This document shows positions 1 through 7,814 of a stretch of 64,000 nucleotides of DNA, one piece after another. The notes beneath the pieces were generated by a model. That model did no database searches and had not been told where the DNA came from. It saw nothing but the letters and a program-made list of their open reading frames with translations. How positions within the stretch are numbered: position 1 is the stretch's first letter; the number at the start of each line of letters is the position of its first letter. The position numbers were made by a program, and so were the translations under genes. Source of the stretch: Bradyrhizobium sp. CER78 (GTDB taxonomy: Bacteria > Pseudomonadota > Alphaproteobacteria > Rhizobiales > Xanthobacteraceae); the NCBI RefSeq assembly GCF_029846235.1, contig NZ_JARVWP010000008.1, positions 310,001 through 374,000 on the forward strand, read 5' to 3'.

Positions 1-126
1 GCCACCACGAATGCCGATCAGCCCGCGGCGACGGCGACGCCCGAGAGCCAACCGAAGCCGCGCGAGGCGAAACCGGCGGCGCCGAAGCGCGTCACCAAGC
101 CGGTCGATCAGGGCAGCTTGTTTTAG
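1..126 (+). CDS. xseA: 3' end of a CDS, probably exodeoxyribonuclease VII large subunit (partial)
   Basis: Frame 1 is open from the left edge to a TAG at 124-126 and encodes an Ala/Pro/Lys-rich tail ending in DQGSLF. Low-complexity tails closing in QG-x-LF are what I recall for rhizobial XseA, the large subunit of the nuclease that degrades single-stranded DNA to oligonucleotides. The DUF2093 gene that often accompanies xseA lies just downstream at 1156, which supports the call. Only 41 residues are visible and no catalytic domain, so the name rests on the tail and context. The gene converges on the dienelactone-hydrolase-like gene, whose stop overlaps its end by 4 bp. Confidence 0.5.
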   Translation, partial: ATTNADQPAATATPESQPKPREAKPAAPKRVTKPVDQGSLF

Positions 127-953
127 CGCGACAGCCACTCCGCGACCTGTTTCTGCGCGTCCTTGCGCGCATCCGCATCGGTGCCGATATGGCCGCGCTC
201 GGCGATCTCGGCGTCGGAGGCTGCGACCACATGCAGCGGCAGGTTAGCACGGTCGAAATCGTGATAGGCTTCGGGATAGACCACGATCCGCGCCAGCGCG
301 CTGCGGCCGCGCGCGCCGTCGACCATCTGGTGGCAGGCCGATGATGAGGCGACATCGTCGCGCGCGCCGATCAGAACCAGCGTCGGCACCCGCGCGCTCC
401 AGCCGAGGCCGAACGAGGTGCGGCAATCCGGATAGAACGCGACGGCCGAGCGGAAGTCCGGCTCGCCATTGCGCGACCACACCTGCGGCCGCACCGCCCA
501 CAGCAAGGCGGCCGCGCCGTTGCCCCAGCCGATCAGGCTGATGCGGCTCTTCGCCACCCATTTCTGCTGCACCAGCCACTGCCTCGCGGCGTTGATATCC
601 GCAACCCGGGCACGGCGAGTCTGGACCTGATGCTCCTTGATGCGGCACTGCGGACCAAGCCCGCGCGAGCCGTAACTGTCCGGCAGCAGCACCGCATGCC
701 CTGATGTGAGCAGCTGCTCGGCCCAATCGCGGTAGCGCGGCAGCACGGCCTCGGAACGGCCGGCGAGACCGCCGCAGCCATGCAGCGCCATCACCGTCGG
801 GAACGGGCCGTCGCCATCGGGCCGGTAGAGCTGCGCGTGCAGCGTGACGTTACCTTCGGGAATCTCGACCTGACGCGGGGCCGGCAGCGGCGCCGCGGCC
901 GCGGCCGGCACGGCAAGCATCGCGAGGCACATGAAAACTGACTTGAGGCGCAT
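123..953 (-). CDS. Secreted dienelactone hydrolase-like protein lacking the nucleophile
   Basis: Alpha/beta-hydrolase of the dienelactone hydrolase type, 276 residues from the ATG at 953. That start opens directly into a signal peptide (MRLKS..., hydrophobic to about residue 22, AAA-type cleavage); longer in-frame starts up to 1040 would bury it. The oxyanion segment HGCGG is at 58-62, the acid Asp at 199-200 (GARDD) and the catalytic His at 231 (AYHDF). The nucleophile elbow reads G-W-G-N-G at 142-146, so Gly144 stands where the family has Ser or Cys. The codon is GGC, one base from Ser AGC. The protein may be a non-catalytic binder or a recently inactivated enzyme. An intact relative is at 47969-48811. 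Confidence 0.8.
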   Translation of the reverse strand: MRLKSVFMCLAMLAVPAAAAAPLPAPRQVEIPEGNVTLHAQLYRPDGDGPFPTVMALHGCGGLAGRSEAVLPRYRDWAEQLLTSGHAVLLPDSYGSRGLGPQCRIKEHQVQTRRARVADINAARQWLVQQKWVAKSRISLIGWGNGAAALLWAVRPQVWSRNGEPDFRSAVAFYPDCRTSFGLGWSARVPTLVLIGARDDVASSSACHQMVDGARGRSALARIVVYPEAYHDFDRANLPLHVVAASDAEIAERGHIGTDADARKDAQKQVAEWLSR

Positions 954-1102
954 CCGATCCGGCCGGCTCGTCATGGCGCTGCAAAACACAGCGGACCACA
1001 TCCGCAACGCTACCATGCGCTTTCGCCGCCAAATCATCACAAGTCGGTGGTTTAACGGGCGGACATGACACCCTATCTGTGATAGACGGCTTCATGAACA
1101 TT

Positions 1103-1131
1103 AAGGCTGCCTCATCGGAGGCGCCTTTTTC
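1103..1131 (+). terminator. Intrinsic terminator upstream of DUF2093
   Basis: AAGGC-T-GCCTC, an ATCG loop, then GAGGC-GCCTT and a run of T. The 10-bp stem has a single bulged T at 1108. The T-run lies on the plus-strand side, yet no plus-strand gene ends here: the gene to the left is on the minus strand, and xseA ended about 980 bp earlier. It may therefore end a short RNA or act as an attenuator in the DUF2093 leader. In the 954-1155 gap I see nothing else. Confidence 0.75.
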
Positions 1132-1155
1132 AGAGGTAAGGCGGAGAGCTCAAAC

Positions 1156-1383
1156 GTGCTGAACAAGTTCGGTCCCTCGGGCCATGGCGAAGCGCAGGTG
1201 CAATATCTCGACGGCGATTTCCGCGTGGTCTCGCCCGGCACCTTTGTGCGTTGTGCCATCACCGACGTCCGGATTCCGCTCGACGAGCTGAAGTACTGGA
1301 GCGTCGACCTGCAGGAGGCCTACGCCACGCCGACCGCCGTGCTGCAGCGCCACCATCCCGGCGTGCTCAAGCCGCAGGCCTGA
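1156..1383 (+). CDS. DUF2093 domain-containing protein
   Basis: A 75-residue cytosolic protein of the DUF2093 family, small and without known function, found in Rhizobiales. The body has the family pattern I recall, with the segments AQVQYLDGDF and VVSPGTFVRCAITD, predicting a compact beta-rich fold. Start is GTG at 1156, chosen because GGAGAG (1143-1148) lies 7 nt upstream and the family begins at this point. It stops 14 bp before the convergent lpxK stop. No signal peptide, membrane segment or cysteine pair is present. A strong intrinsic terminator 25 bp upstream of the start may attenuate its transcription. Confidence 0.75.
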   Translation: MLNKFGPSGHGEAQVQYLDGDFRVVSPGTFVRCAITDVRIPLDELKYWSVDLQEAYATPTAVLQRHHPGVLKPQA

Positions 1384-1397
1384 GCTCAGGGCTGGGT

Positions 1398-2420
1398 TCA
1401 TCTCCGCAACCTCCTGTCCCGCGCCTTGAACAGCTGATCGATCACGAAGCGCCGCAGCGCGGCAGCATCGTCGAATTGCATCCTCACTGCGAACGGCACG
1501 ATCGCCTGTGCCGAGGCCGGCACCCCGTCCGGACCGCGCAACCGCGTCAGATCCTTTTCCGTCGTCACCAGCGTCAGCCCATCGCTTCGCGCGTCGGCCG
1601 CGAGCTGTTCGATCTCGTCCGCCGTGAAGGCGTGGTGATCGGGGAAAGCTCGGCTGCGCACGACGTCGACGCCGCTCGAACGCAGCGTATTGAAGAAGCG
1701 CGCGGGATCACCGATGCCGGCAAAGGCGAGCGTACGCGCGCCGCGCAGCGCCGCCAGTGAAGCCTGATCCGGCTTCAGACGCGCAGACAACACCGGCTTG
1801 CCACGCGATGCGAGATCGCCCGCGAACTTTGCTGCCGCGTTCCCCTCGCCGACCACGATCAGTGCGTCGGTTCGCGCGAGCTGCGGCGACAGCGGTGCGC
1901 GCAACGGGCCTGCCGGAATGACGCGGCCATTGCCGACGCCGCGCGTGCCGTCGATCACGATCAGGCAGGTGTCCTTGACCACGGATGGATTCTGGAATCC
2001 GTCATCCATCAGAATCACGCTCGCATCCTGCGCGCGCGCCAGCGCGAGGCCCGCGGCGCGGTCGCGCGACACCACGACCGGCAAGGTCGCCGCCATCATC
2101 AGCGGTTCGTCGCCGACATCGGCCGCCGTGTGGCTATTACGATCGACCTTGACCGGTCCGGCAAGCCTGCCGCCATAGCCGCGGCTGAGCACCACCGGCC
2201 GCTCGCCGAGCTCCTGCAGCAGCTTTGCGAGCGCCAGCACCGTCGGCGTCTTGCCAGCGCCGCCGACATGATAGTTGCCGACGCAAATCACGGGAATGCC
2301 GGCATCGGCGCCGGGTTGCCGCATCCGCCGCGCGGCGACCGCGCCGTACAGCGCGGCAAGGGGGCTCAACAGAGATGCGATCCGAGACGACGGCCGGTGC
2401 CAGAAGGCCGGCTCACGCAT
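1398..2420 (-). CDS. lpxK: Tetraacyldisaccharide 4'-kinase LpxK
   Basis: Inner-membrane kinase that phosphorylates the 4' position of the lipid A disaccharide precursor (DS-1-P to lipid IVA) using ATP. The protein has 340 residues, normal for the family. It opens with a hydrophobic membrane-associating segment (about 15-30), followed by the P-loop GGAGKT at 53-58 inside the typical VGNYHVGGAGKTP stretch. LMDDGFQNP and the TTEKDL segment near the C-terminus are further family signatures. It is the last gene of a minus-strand run; its ATG overlaps the waaA stop by 8 bp, which implies translational coupling. Kdo transfer and lipid A phosphorylation are thus encoded together. Confidence 0.95.
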   Translation of the reverse strand: MREPAFWHRPSSRIASLLSPLAALYGAVAARRMRQPGADAGIPVICVGNYHVGGAGKTPTVLALAKLLQELGERPVVLSRGYGGRLAGPVKVDRNSHTAADVGDEPLMMAATLPVVVSRDRAAGLALARAQDASVILMDDGFQNPSVVKDTCLIVIDGTRGVGNGRVIPAGPLRAPLSPQLARTDALIVVGEGNAAAKFAGDLASRGKPVLSARLKPDQASLAALRGARTLAFAGIGDPARFFNTLRSSGVDVVRSRAFPDHHAFTADEIEQLAADARSDGLTLVTTEKDLTRLRGPDGVPASAQAIVPFAVRMQFDDAAALRRFVIDQLFKARDRRLRR

Positions 2421-3699
2421 TGGCCGCTCCCATCTCGAGCCGCAACTGCAACAGATAAGGCTCGAGAGCGTTCACCGTGCGCTGCAGCGCACCACCGAGC
2501 TGTTCGACGACGCGCTCGGAGGCGGCGAGCGACGCATCACGCGACGCGGGATCGGCGAGAAACTGGCCGAGCTGCTTGACCAGCGCGTCCCGGTCGTCGG
2601 CGCGCCGCGCGCCGCCGCTACGATCGAGCGCCTCATAGACATCGGTGAAATTGAACACGTGCGGGCCGTGCACGATGGCAGCGCCAAGCTTGATCGCCTC
2701 GATCGGATTCTGGCCGCCATGCTCGACCAGCGAGCCGCCCATGAACACGATCGGCGCGAGGCGGTAGAACAGGCCGAGCTCGCCCATCGTATCGGCGACG
2801 TAGATATCTGTTGTCGCGACCGGCAGGTCCTCATGCGAGCGCAGGCCGGGACGCAGCCCGGCATCCGTCACGAGTTGTGCGACTGCCTCACCGCGATGGG
2901 CATGCCGCGGCACGATCACCGTGAGCAGCCCGGGGAAGAATTTGGCGAGCGATTTGTGCGCCTCGATCAGGATCTCTTCCTCGCCGGGATGGGTCGATGC
3001 GGCGACCACGATCGCGCGGCCGCGCGTCACCGACATCAGCCGCTCCAGCTTGGCCGGATCGGCCGGCGGCGCGGCGACGTCGAGCTTGAGGTTGCCGGTG
3101 ACGACGACGTTGGGGCTGCCGAGCGCGGCAAAGCGTTCGGCGTCGGTCTTCGACTGCGCGAGGCAGATGTCGAACCGTCCGAGCAGCGCGCCGATGGTGT
3201 TGGAGACCCGGCGCCAGCGCGGGAACGAGCGCTGCGACATCCGTCCGTTGATCAGGACCATCGGCAGCCGCCGCGCGGCGCTCGACAGGATCAGGTTCGG
3301 CCACAAATCGGACTCGATGAACAGCGCCAGCGACGGACGCCAGTGATCGAGGAAGCGCGCGACATAGCGCGGCGAGTCATACGGCACGTATTGATGGATC
3401 ACGTCGGGCGGAAAACGCTTGGCGACGATCGCGGCCGAGGTCACCGTCCCCGAGGTGAGCAGGATGCGCAGATTGAGCGCGCGCAGCCGTTCGATCAGCC
3501 CCACCGCCGCCAGCACCTCGCCGACGCTGGCGCCGTGAATCCACACCAGCGGGCCCTGCGGCCTGGTGTCGGCGCTGACGCCACGCCGCTCGCCGACGCG
3601 TTCGGGATCTTCCTTGCCGAGCTTGAGCCGCCGCTTGATCAGCGCAGGCGCGAGCGGCACCATCGCGGACGACAGCTTGCGGTAGACGCGCAACGTCAT
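2413..3699 (-). CDS. waaA: Kdo transferase (3-deoxy-D-manno-octulosonic acid transferase)
   Basis: GT30 glycosyltransferase that transfers Kdo from CMP-Kdo onto lipid IVA at the cytoplasmic face of the inner membrane. I place the start at the ATG at 3699, giving 428 residues beginning MTLRVYRKLS with an N-terminal membrane anchor; the upstream in-frame extension overlaps DUF374 and is not family-like. Visible signatures are the GASVGE segment, the ESDLWPN motif, and GGSLVEHGGQNPIEA near the C-terminus that binds the sugar nucleotide. It lies 10 bp downstream of the DUF374 gene and overlaps lpxK by 8 bp, so the three genes probably form one transcript. Confidence 0.95.
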   Translation of the reverse strand: MTLRVYRKLSSAMVPLAPALIKRRLKLGKEDPERVGERRGVSADTRPQGPLVWIHGASVGEVLAAVGLIERLRALNLRILLTSGTVTSAAIVAKRFPPDVIHQYVPYDSPRYVARFLDHWRPSLALFIESDLWPNLILSSAARRLPMVLINGRMSQRSFPRWRRVSNTIGALLGRFDICLAQSKTDAERFAALGSPNVVVTGNLKLDVAAPPADPAKLERLMSVTRGRAIVVAASTHPGEEEILIEAHKSLAKFFPGLLTVIVPRHAHRGEAVAQLVTDAGLRPGLRSHEDLPVATTDIYVADTMGELGLFYRLAPIVFMGGSLVEHGGQNPIEAIKLGAAIVHGPHVFNFTDVYEALDRSGGARRADDRDALVKQLGQFLADPASRDASLAASERVVEQLGGALQRTVNALEPYLLQLRLEMGAANA

Positions 3700-3709
3700 C
3701 GGTAGCGAG

Positions 3710-4423
3710 CTAGCCAAGCGTTGCCTCCGGCCGCCCGACCGCTGCATAAGCGCGCCGGGTCGCTTCGTTGAGCAAATTCTCCACGTGCTGCCGAAGCTTT
3801 TCCATCGTCGCGGCGTCGGCATCCGGCGGCACATAGACCGGCTCAATACCTACCACTGCGCCGCGCCCGAATGGCAAATTGATGGTGGTCGAATCCCAGT
3901 TTTTCAACCGGATGAATCGGCTGGTGACCATCGCAAAGGGGACGATCGGCCGGCCGGTTTCCCGCGCCAGCATGATGGCCCCGAGACCGGCCACCCGCGC
4001 CCGCTTCGGCACGTCGGCCGTGGTCGCCATGTTACAGCCGTCCTCCAGCGCCCGCACCATCTCGAGGAAGGCCCCGACGCCGCCCTTGCGATGGAACGCG
4101 CCGGAATGGTCGCCGGAACCTCTGATGGTGCCGATGCCGAGCCGCTCCACCGCGAGGGCGTTGAACTCGCCATCGCGGTGGCGGGAGATCAGGACCTTGG
4201 CGCGGTAACTTGCCTTGGTCTTGATGAACGGCGTCATGAAGTGCTGGCCGTGCCAGAACACGAAGATCGCCGGCATCAGGGGCTCGACGATCGCGTAGAC
4301 GTCAGACGGCTGATAGATGAAGCGGTTGGTGTACCAGACCAGCCGCAGATATTCGGCCGCAAGCACACCCAGCGCGCGCTGCACGAAGCCGCTGCGCAGC
4401 AGATCGCGAAGAAGTCGTTTCAA
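3710..4423 (-). CDS. DUF374 lysophospholipid acyltransferase family protein
   Basis: A 237-residue protein of the DUF374 branch of the LPLAT superfamily, often found next to waaA in alphaproteobacteria and thought to act in lipid A or outer-membrane lipid acylation. Visible motifs are FWHGQH (about 56-61, catalytic His region), ISRHRDGE, RGSGDHSG, and the degenerate TTADVPKRAR where the family usually has a TPDGP-type block. An amphipathic N-terminus could hold it at the membrane. Its ATG overlaps the DUF4170 stop by 4 bp (ATGA) and waaA follows after 10 bp. The exact acyl donor and acceptor cannot be read from the sequence. Confidence 0.85.
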   Translation of the reverse strand: MKRLLRDLLRSGFVQRALGVLAAEYLRLVWYTNRFIYQPSDVYAIVEPLMPAIFVFWHGQHFMTPFIKTKASYRAKVLISRHRDGEFNALAVERLGIGTIRGSGDHSGAFHRKGGVGAFLEMVRALEDGCNMATTADVPKRARVAGLGAIMLARETGRPIVPFAMVTSRFIRLKNWDSTTINLPFGRGAVVGIEPVYVPPDADAATMEKLRQHVENLLNEATRRAYAAVGRPEATLG

Positions 4424-4668
4424 TGGGAATGCTTTGTGTCCTGCTCAGGATCGAGCAACCGGTGGAGGTGAACGACGAAATAGCGCATCTGGGCGTTGTC
4501 CACCGTCGCTTGCGCCTTCGCCTTCCAGGCCGCATAGGCGGTCGCGTAGTTCGGGTAGACGCCGACGATCTCGACTTCGTCCAGATTCTTGAAGGTGTTG
4601 TGCTCGAGATCGGTCAACTCGCCGCCGATAACGAGGTGAAGCAGCTGCGGCTGGGCATTGTCTGACAT
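4420..4668 (-). CDS. DUF4170 domain-containing protein
   Basis: Small soluble protein of 82 residues, with the segments LLHLVIGGELTDLE and VEIVGVYPNYATAYAAWKAKAQ characteristic of DUF4170, which alphaproteobacteria commonly encode between cysQ and the waaA group. The alternating beta/alpha pattern suggests a ferredoxin-like fold; there is no catalytic motif. It ends in a His/Asp/Glu-rich tail (DPEQDTKHSH). The stop overlaps the DUF374 start by 4 bp, so translation is probably coupled. A tandem repeat array lies 46 bp upstream of its start, between it and cysQ. Function unknown. Confidence 0.85.
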   Translation of the reverse strand: MSDNAQPQLLHLVIGGELTDLEHNTFKNLDEVEIVGVYPNYATAYAAWKAKAQATVDNAQMRYFVVHLHRLLDPEQDTKHSH

Positions 4669-4713
4669 GATGGTGGCTTTCCTAACGAGATGCCCGGCAA
4701 AGAACTGAAGTCG

Positions 4714-4796
4714 TGGTCGTCACAGGTCGTGTCGTCGCAAGTCTGGTCGTCACAAGTCTGGTCGTCACAGGTCTGTCGTAACAAGTCTGGTTGTCA
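4714..4796. repeat. Degenerate 15-bp tandem repeat
   Basis: About five to six imperfect copies of a 15-bp unit close to GGTCGTCACAAGTCT lie in the 160-bp spacer between cysQ and DUF4170. The central copies are nearly identical and the flanking ones diverge or lose bases. Because the surrounding genes run on the minus strand as one series, the array sits in the leader or internal spacer of the DUF4170-DUF374-waaA-lpxK segment. Copy number probably varies between strains. There is no spacer diversity, so it is not a CRISPR array. Confidence 0.85.
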
Positions 4797-4828
4797 CAAT
4801 CGGAAGCGCGGAGCGGATCGGCGAGGCC

Positions 4829-5638
4829 TCACGGCAACGGACGGCTGCGAAAATGCTCGACAATGCGTGCATGACGTTCGCGTCCTGCTGCCACTAGCAC
4901 CCCATGCGTCACCTCCCGGCGATTGTACTCAATCGCTTCCCCCGAGAGCGCGGTCATCTTACCACCCGCTTCCTGCACGATCAAATTCGCGGCGGCAAGA
5001 TCCCAGTCGCGGCTTTGCCCGCCCGCGAAGGCCGCGTCAAGTCGACCTTGTGCTACGCGGCACAACCGCAACGCCAGCGATCCGATCCGCGGAAACAGCG
5101 TGATCTCGTCCGGCGTCGGGCTGAGCCGCTGCACCAGCGGTTTCGGTCCGGCCATGCGGGGAAAATTGAAATCGGTGCCTGTGGTCGCGTGCACGGCGGC
5201 GTCGTTCAGGGTTGCGCCCTGCCCGCGGGCGGCGAAGAAGAATTCCTCGCTCACCGGCGCATACACCGCCGCGAGCACCGGAGATGCGTTTTCAACCAGC
5301 GCCACACTGACGCACCAATCCTCGCGCCCGGCGAGATAGGCGCGGGTGCCGTCGATCGGATCGACGATCCAGGTGAAGCGCTTGCCGAGCCTGCTCTCGC
5401 TATCGGCGCTCTCCTCCGACAGCCAGCCATAGGCAGGCGTTGCCGAACGCAGCTGCTGCTCCAAGAGATCGTTGACCGCAATGTCGGCCTCGGAGACCGG
5501 CGAGGACGCGCCCTTGATCCAGTTCTTCAATTCGGTGCGGAACAGCGACAATGCGAGCCGGCCCGCTTCCTGCACCGATCTGGTCAGCAAGGCGGCATCG
5601 CGCGCCTTGGTCCAATCGTCCGTATCAGCGTCCGCCAA
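4829..5638 (-). CDS. cysQ: 3'(2'),5'-bisphosphate nucleotidase / inositol monophosphatase family
   Basis: Mg-dependent, Li-sensitive phosphatase of the inositol monophosphatase superfamily, 269 residues. In this position in alphaproteobacteria it is usually CysQ, which removes the 3'-phosphate of PAP formed in sulfate assimilation. Metal-binding motifs are LSEES (73-77), the core DPIDGT (93-98) and the C-terminal RDWDLAAANLIVQEAGG. No signal peptide, so cytoplasmic and perhaps membrane-associated. The start overlaps the pmbA stop by 14 bp, implying coupling. The family alone does not separate PAP from inositol phosphate as substrate; the call follows family and context. Confidence 0.85.
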   Translation of the reverse strand: MADADTDDWTKARDAALLTRSVQEAGRLALSLFRTELKNWIKGASSPVSEADIAVNDLLEQQLRSATPAYGWLSEESADSESRLGKRFTWIVDPIDGTRAYLAGREDWCVSVALVENASPVLAAVYAPVSEEFFFAARGQGATLNDAAVHATTGTDFNFPRMAGPKPLVQRLSPTPDEITLFPRIGSLALRLCRVAQGRLDAAFAGGQSRDWDLAAANLIVQEAGGKMTALSGEAIEYNRREVTHGVLVAAGRERHARIVEHFRSRPLP

Positions 5639-7013
5639 GCGTCAGACCCTCGATGCGCAGCGTCGGCGAATTGACGCCGTAGCGGAACTCCAGATCGTTG
5701 GCGGCGACCAGCGACTTGAACATCGGCAGCAGATGGCCGGCGATGGTCACTTCGCTGACCGGATAGGTGATCTCACCATTTTCGATCCAGAAGCCGGACG
5801 CGCCTCGGCTGTAATCGCCGGTCACGCCGTTGACGCCGGAGCCGATCAGGTCGGTGACATAGAAGCCCTGCTTGATGTCGGAGATCAGCTCCTTCGGCGT
5901 CACCGCACCGGGCTCGAGATGCAGATTGTATGTTCCCGGCGACGGCGAGGACGAGACGCCGCGATGCGCATGCCCTGTCGTGACCAGGCCGAGCTCGCGC
6001 GCGGTCGCGGAGTCCAGCACCCAAGTGGTCAGCACGCCTTCGTCGATCAGCGCGATCTTCTTTACCTTGACGCCCTCGGCATCGAAGGTCTGCGAGCGCA
6101 GGCCACGCACGCGCAAGGGATCGTCGATGATGCGGATGTCCTTGGAGAACAGCTGTTCGCCGAGCTTGTCCTTCAGGAAGCTGGTCTTGCGCGCGATCGA
6201 GGCGCCGTTGATGGCGCCGACCAGATGACCGACGATCGAGCCGGCAACCCGCGGATCGAACACCACAGGCACCTTGCAGGTCTCGACCTTGCGCGGGTTC
6301 GACCGCGCCACCGCGCGCTCGCCGGCCTTGCGGCCAACGGTCGTGGGTGAATCGAGATCGGAGGCATGCGGCGCGCTGGTGAAGTCGTAGTCGCGCTCCA
6401 TGCCGGTGCCCTCGCCGGAAATCGCCGTCGTCGAGATGCCGTGGCTGGAGCGCAGATAAGAACCGTGGAAACCGGTCGACGTCACCAGCACCATGCCGCC
6501 GATGCCGGTCGAGGCCGACGCACCGCCGGACTTGGTGACGCCCTTGACCGCGAGCGCCGCAGCCTCGGCCGCGATGGCGCGCTGCTCAAGCTCGGCCGTG
6601 GTCGGAACATTGCGGTCGAGCAGATCGAGGTCGGGGAAATCATGCGCATGGAGCGCGGGATCGGCCAGGCCGACATATTTGTCGTCCGGCGCCACGCGCG
6701 CCATCGCGACCGCCCGTTCGGCGAGCTTTGCGATCCCGTCGCCGGTGACATCATTGGTCGACACCACGGCCTGGCGCTGGCCGACGAACACCCGCAGGCC
6801 CACATCATCGCCCTCGGAGCGCTCGGTTTCCTCGACCCGGCCATCGCGCACCTCGACGCCTTGCGAGACGCCGCGCACCGCGATGGCATCGGCGGCGTCG
6901 GCGCCCGCGCGCTTGGCGGCATCGACCAGGCGCTGCGCGAGGTCGCTGAGCGCGGATTGGTCGAACAGATCGGAGGTATCACCGTGTCGCGATGCAGATG
7001 GTGAAGAGTTCAC
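5625..7013 (-). CDS. pmbA: TldE/PmbA family protein
   Basis: Subunit of the TldD/TldE protease, which matures or degrades modified peptides and unfolded peptide chains in the cytoplasm. The 462-residue protein has the family layout: an N-terminal alpha/beta domain (DAADAIAVRGVSQGVEVRDGRVEE) and a C-terminal beta-rich domain (GTYNLHLEPGAVTPKELISDIKQG..., GVNGVTGDYSRGASGFWIENGEITYPV). I see no HExxxH zinc motif, which marks it as TldE/PmbA rather than the catalytic TldD. Start is GTG at 7013 with an AGGA-type site about 7 nt upstream on the coding strand. It heads the pmbA-cysQ pair. No tldD is present in this window. Confidence 0.9.
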   Translation of the reverse strand: MNSSPSASRHGDTSDLFDQSALSDLAQRLVDAAKRAGADAADAIAVRGVSQGVEVRDGRVEETERSEGDDVGLRVFVGQRQAVVSTNDVTGDGIAKLAERAVAMARVAPDDKYVGLADPALHAHDFPDLDLLDRNVPTTAELEQRAIAAEAAALAVKGVTKSGGASASTGIGGMVLVTSTGFHGSYLRSSHGISTTAISGEGTGMERDYDFTSAPHASDLDSPTTVGRKAGERAVARSNPRKVETCKVPVVFDPRVAGSIVGHLVGAINGASIARKTSFLKDKLGEQLFSKDIRIIDDPLRVRGLRSQTFDAEGVKVKKIALIDEGVLTTWVLDSATARELGLVTTGHAHRGVSSSPSPGTYNLHLEPGAVTPKELISDIKQGFYVTDLIGSGVNGVTGDYSRGASGFWIENGEITYPVSEVTIAGHLLPMFKSLVAANDLEFRYGVNSPTLRIEGLTLGGR

Positions 7014-7289
7014 GAACGAATTCCTGCGGATTGAGGGGGGCCCGGAACGAAGTCGACAGACCTAACCAGATGTGCCGGATTCACAGGGATTTCAAGCACT
7101 TTGCACCGGCAGGCAACAAAGATTTGAGTGATCGGTGCAAGGCTTCGTCAATCATGCGGGCCAACCTCTTGTCAATCATGGCGCCAGGTGAGGAGCGATT
7201 AACCAGGCTTTTTAAGCTGAAACGGCAATCGGTCGGCTAGGCTCTCACACATCGACCGGGAACATAATCCCGGCGGGGAGACTAGAGCT

Positions 7290-7814
7290 TTGAGGCGTCA
7301 AACACCAACAAGCGGAATCAATTCCGCCGGGTCGAGCTGCGCAATGCGGCTCGACCCACTTTCCCTTCCGCTCAGCTTCCACGCGCAGGATGCGCGCGCG
7401 GACGGCGGCATGCGGCAGGTCGAGCTTCATCGCGAACATGTCGTGCTACGCCGCGCCGTCCTCGGCATGCGGATGGCGGTCAATGTCCGCGTCAGCGATT
7501 TCCTCGGCGTCGCGCTGCGCGGCATCGACGACGCGCAGATGCTGGTGCTGGTGCACCGCGATCCCGCGCTCTCCATTCCGCTCGGCTCCAGTTCGGATGC
7601 CGATGAAATCACCTCCGCCTGGCAGATGTGGAGCGACATCTTCCGTTTGCCGCAACTGAGCGAGCCGGCACCGCGGACGCCTTCGGCGCGCCGCCGCCGC
7701 CGCAACGCGATCCGCGCGCGCCGCCCGAAATTCCTGGTCCGCCGCCGCGCCGGATTCCGTCTCAACGAAGCCAGCGTGCATCGCGACGAGCGCGAGATCA
7801 TCGCGCGGGATTAG
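7290..7814 (+). CDS. DUF6101 family protein
   Basis: A 174-residue basic protein of a family I associate with Bradyrhizobium and relatives. The core (RQVELHREHVVLRRAVLGMRMAVNVRVSDFLGVALRG) is a PilZ-like beta pattern, followed by DPALSIPL and AWQMWSDIFRLP, and a strongly basic C-terminus with RRRRRNAIRARRPKF. The TTG at 7290 is preferred to the ATG at 7344 because GGGGAGA (7277-7283) is correctly spaced and the RQTPTSGINSAGSS segment looks conserved. It stands alone, with pmbA diverging to the left and a repeat-rich gap to the right. Function unknown; the charge suggests nucleic acid or surface binding. Confidence 0.7.
   Translation: MRRQTPTSGINSAGSSCAMRLDPLSLPLSFHAQDARADGGMRQVELHREHVVLRRAVLGMRMAVNVRVSDFLGVALRGIDDAQMLVLVHRDPALSIPLGSSSDADEITSAWQMWSDIFRLPQLSEPAPRTPSARRRRRNAIRARRPKFLVRRRAGFRLNEASVHRDEREIIARD

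Noticed and set aside
2275..3705. Long plus-strand frame opposite waaA and lpxK
   Set aside because: The real minus-strand proteins are WaaA and LpxK with all motifs. The plus frame has Arg/His/Gln-rich shadow composition.
4714..4796. CRISPR-like array
   Set aside because: Units are 15 bp, directly adjacent and without unique spacers, so this is a simple tandem repeat.
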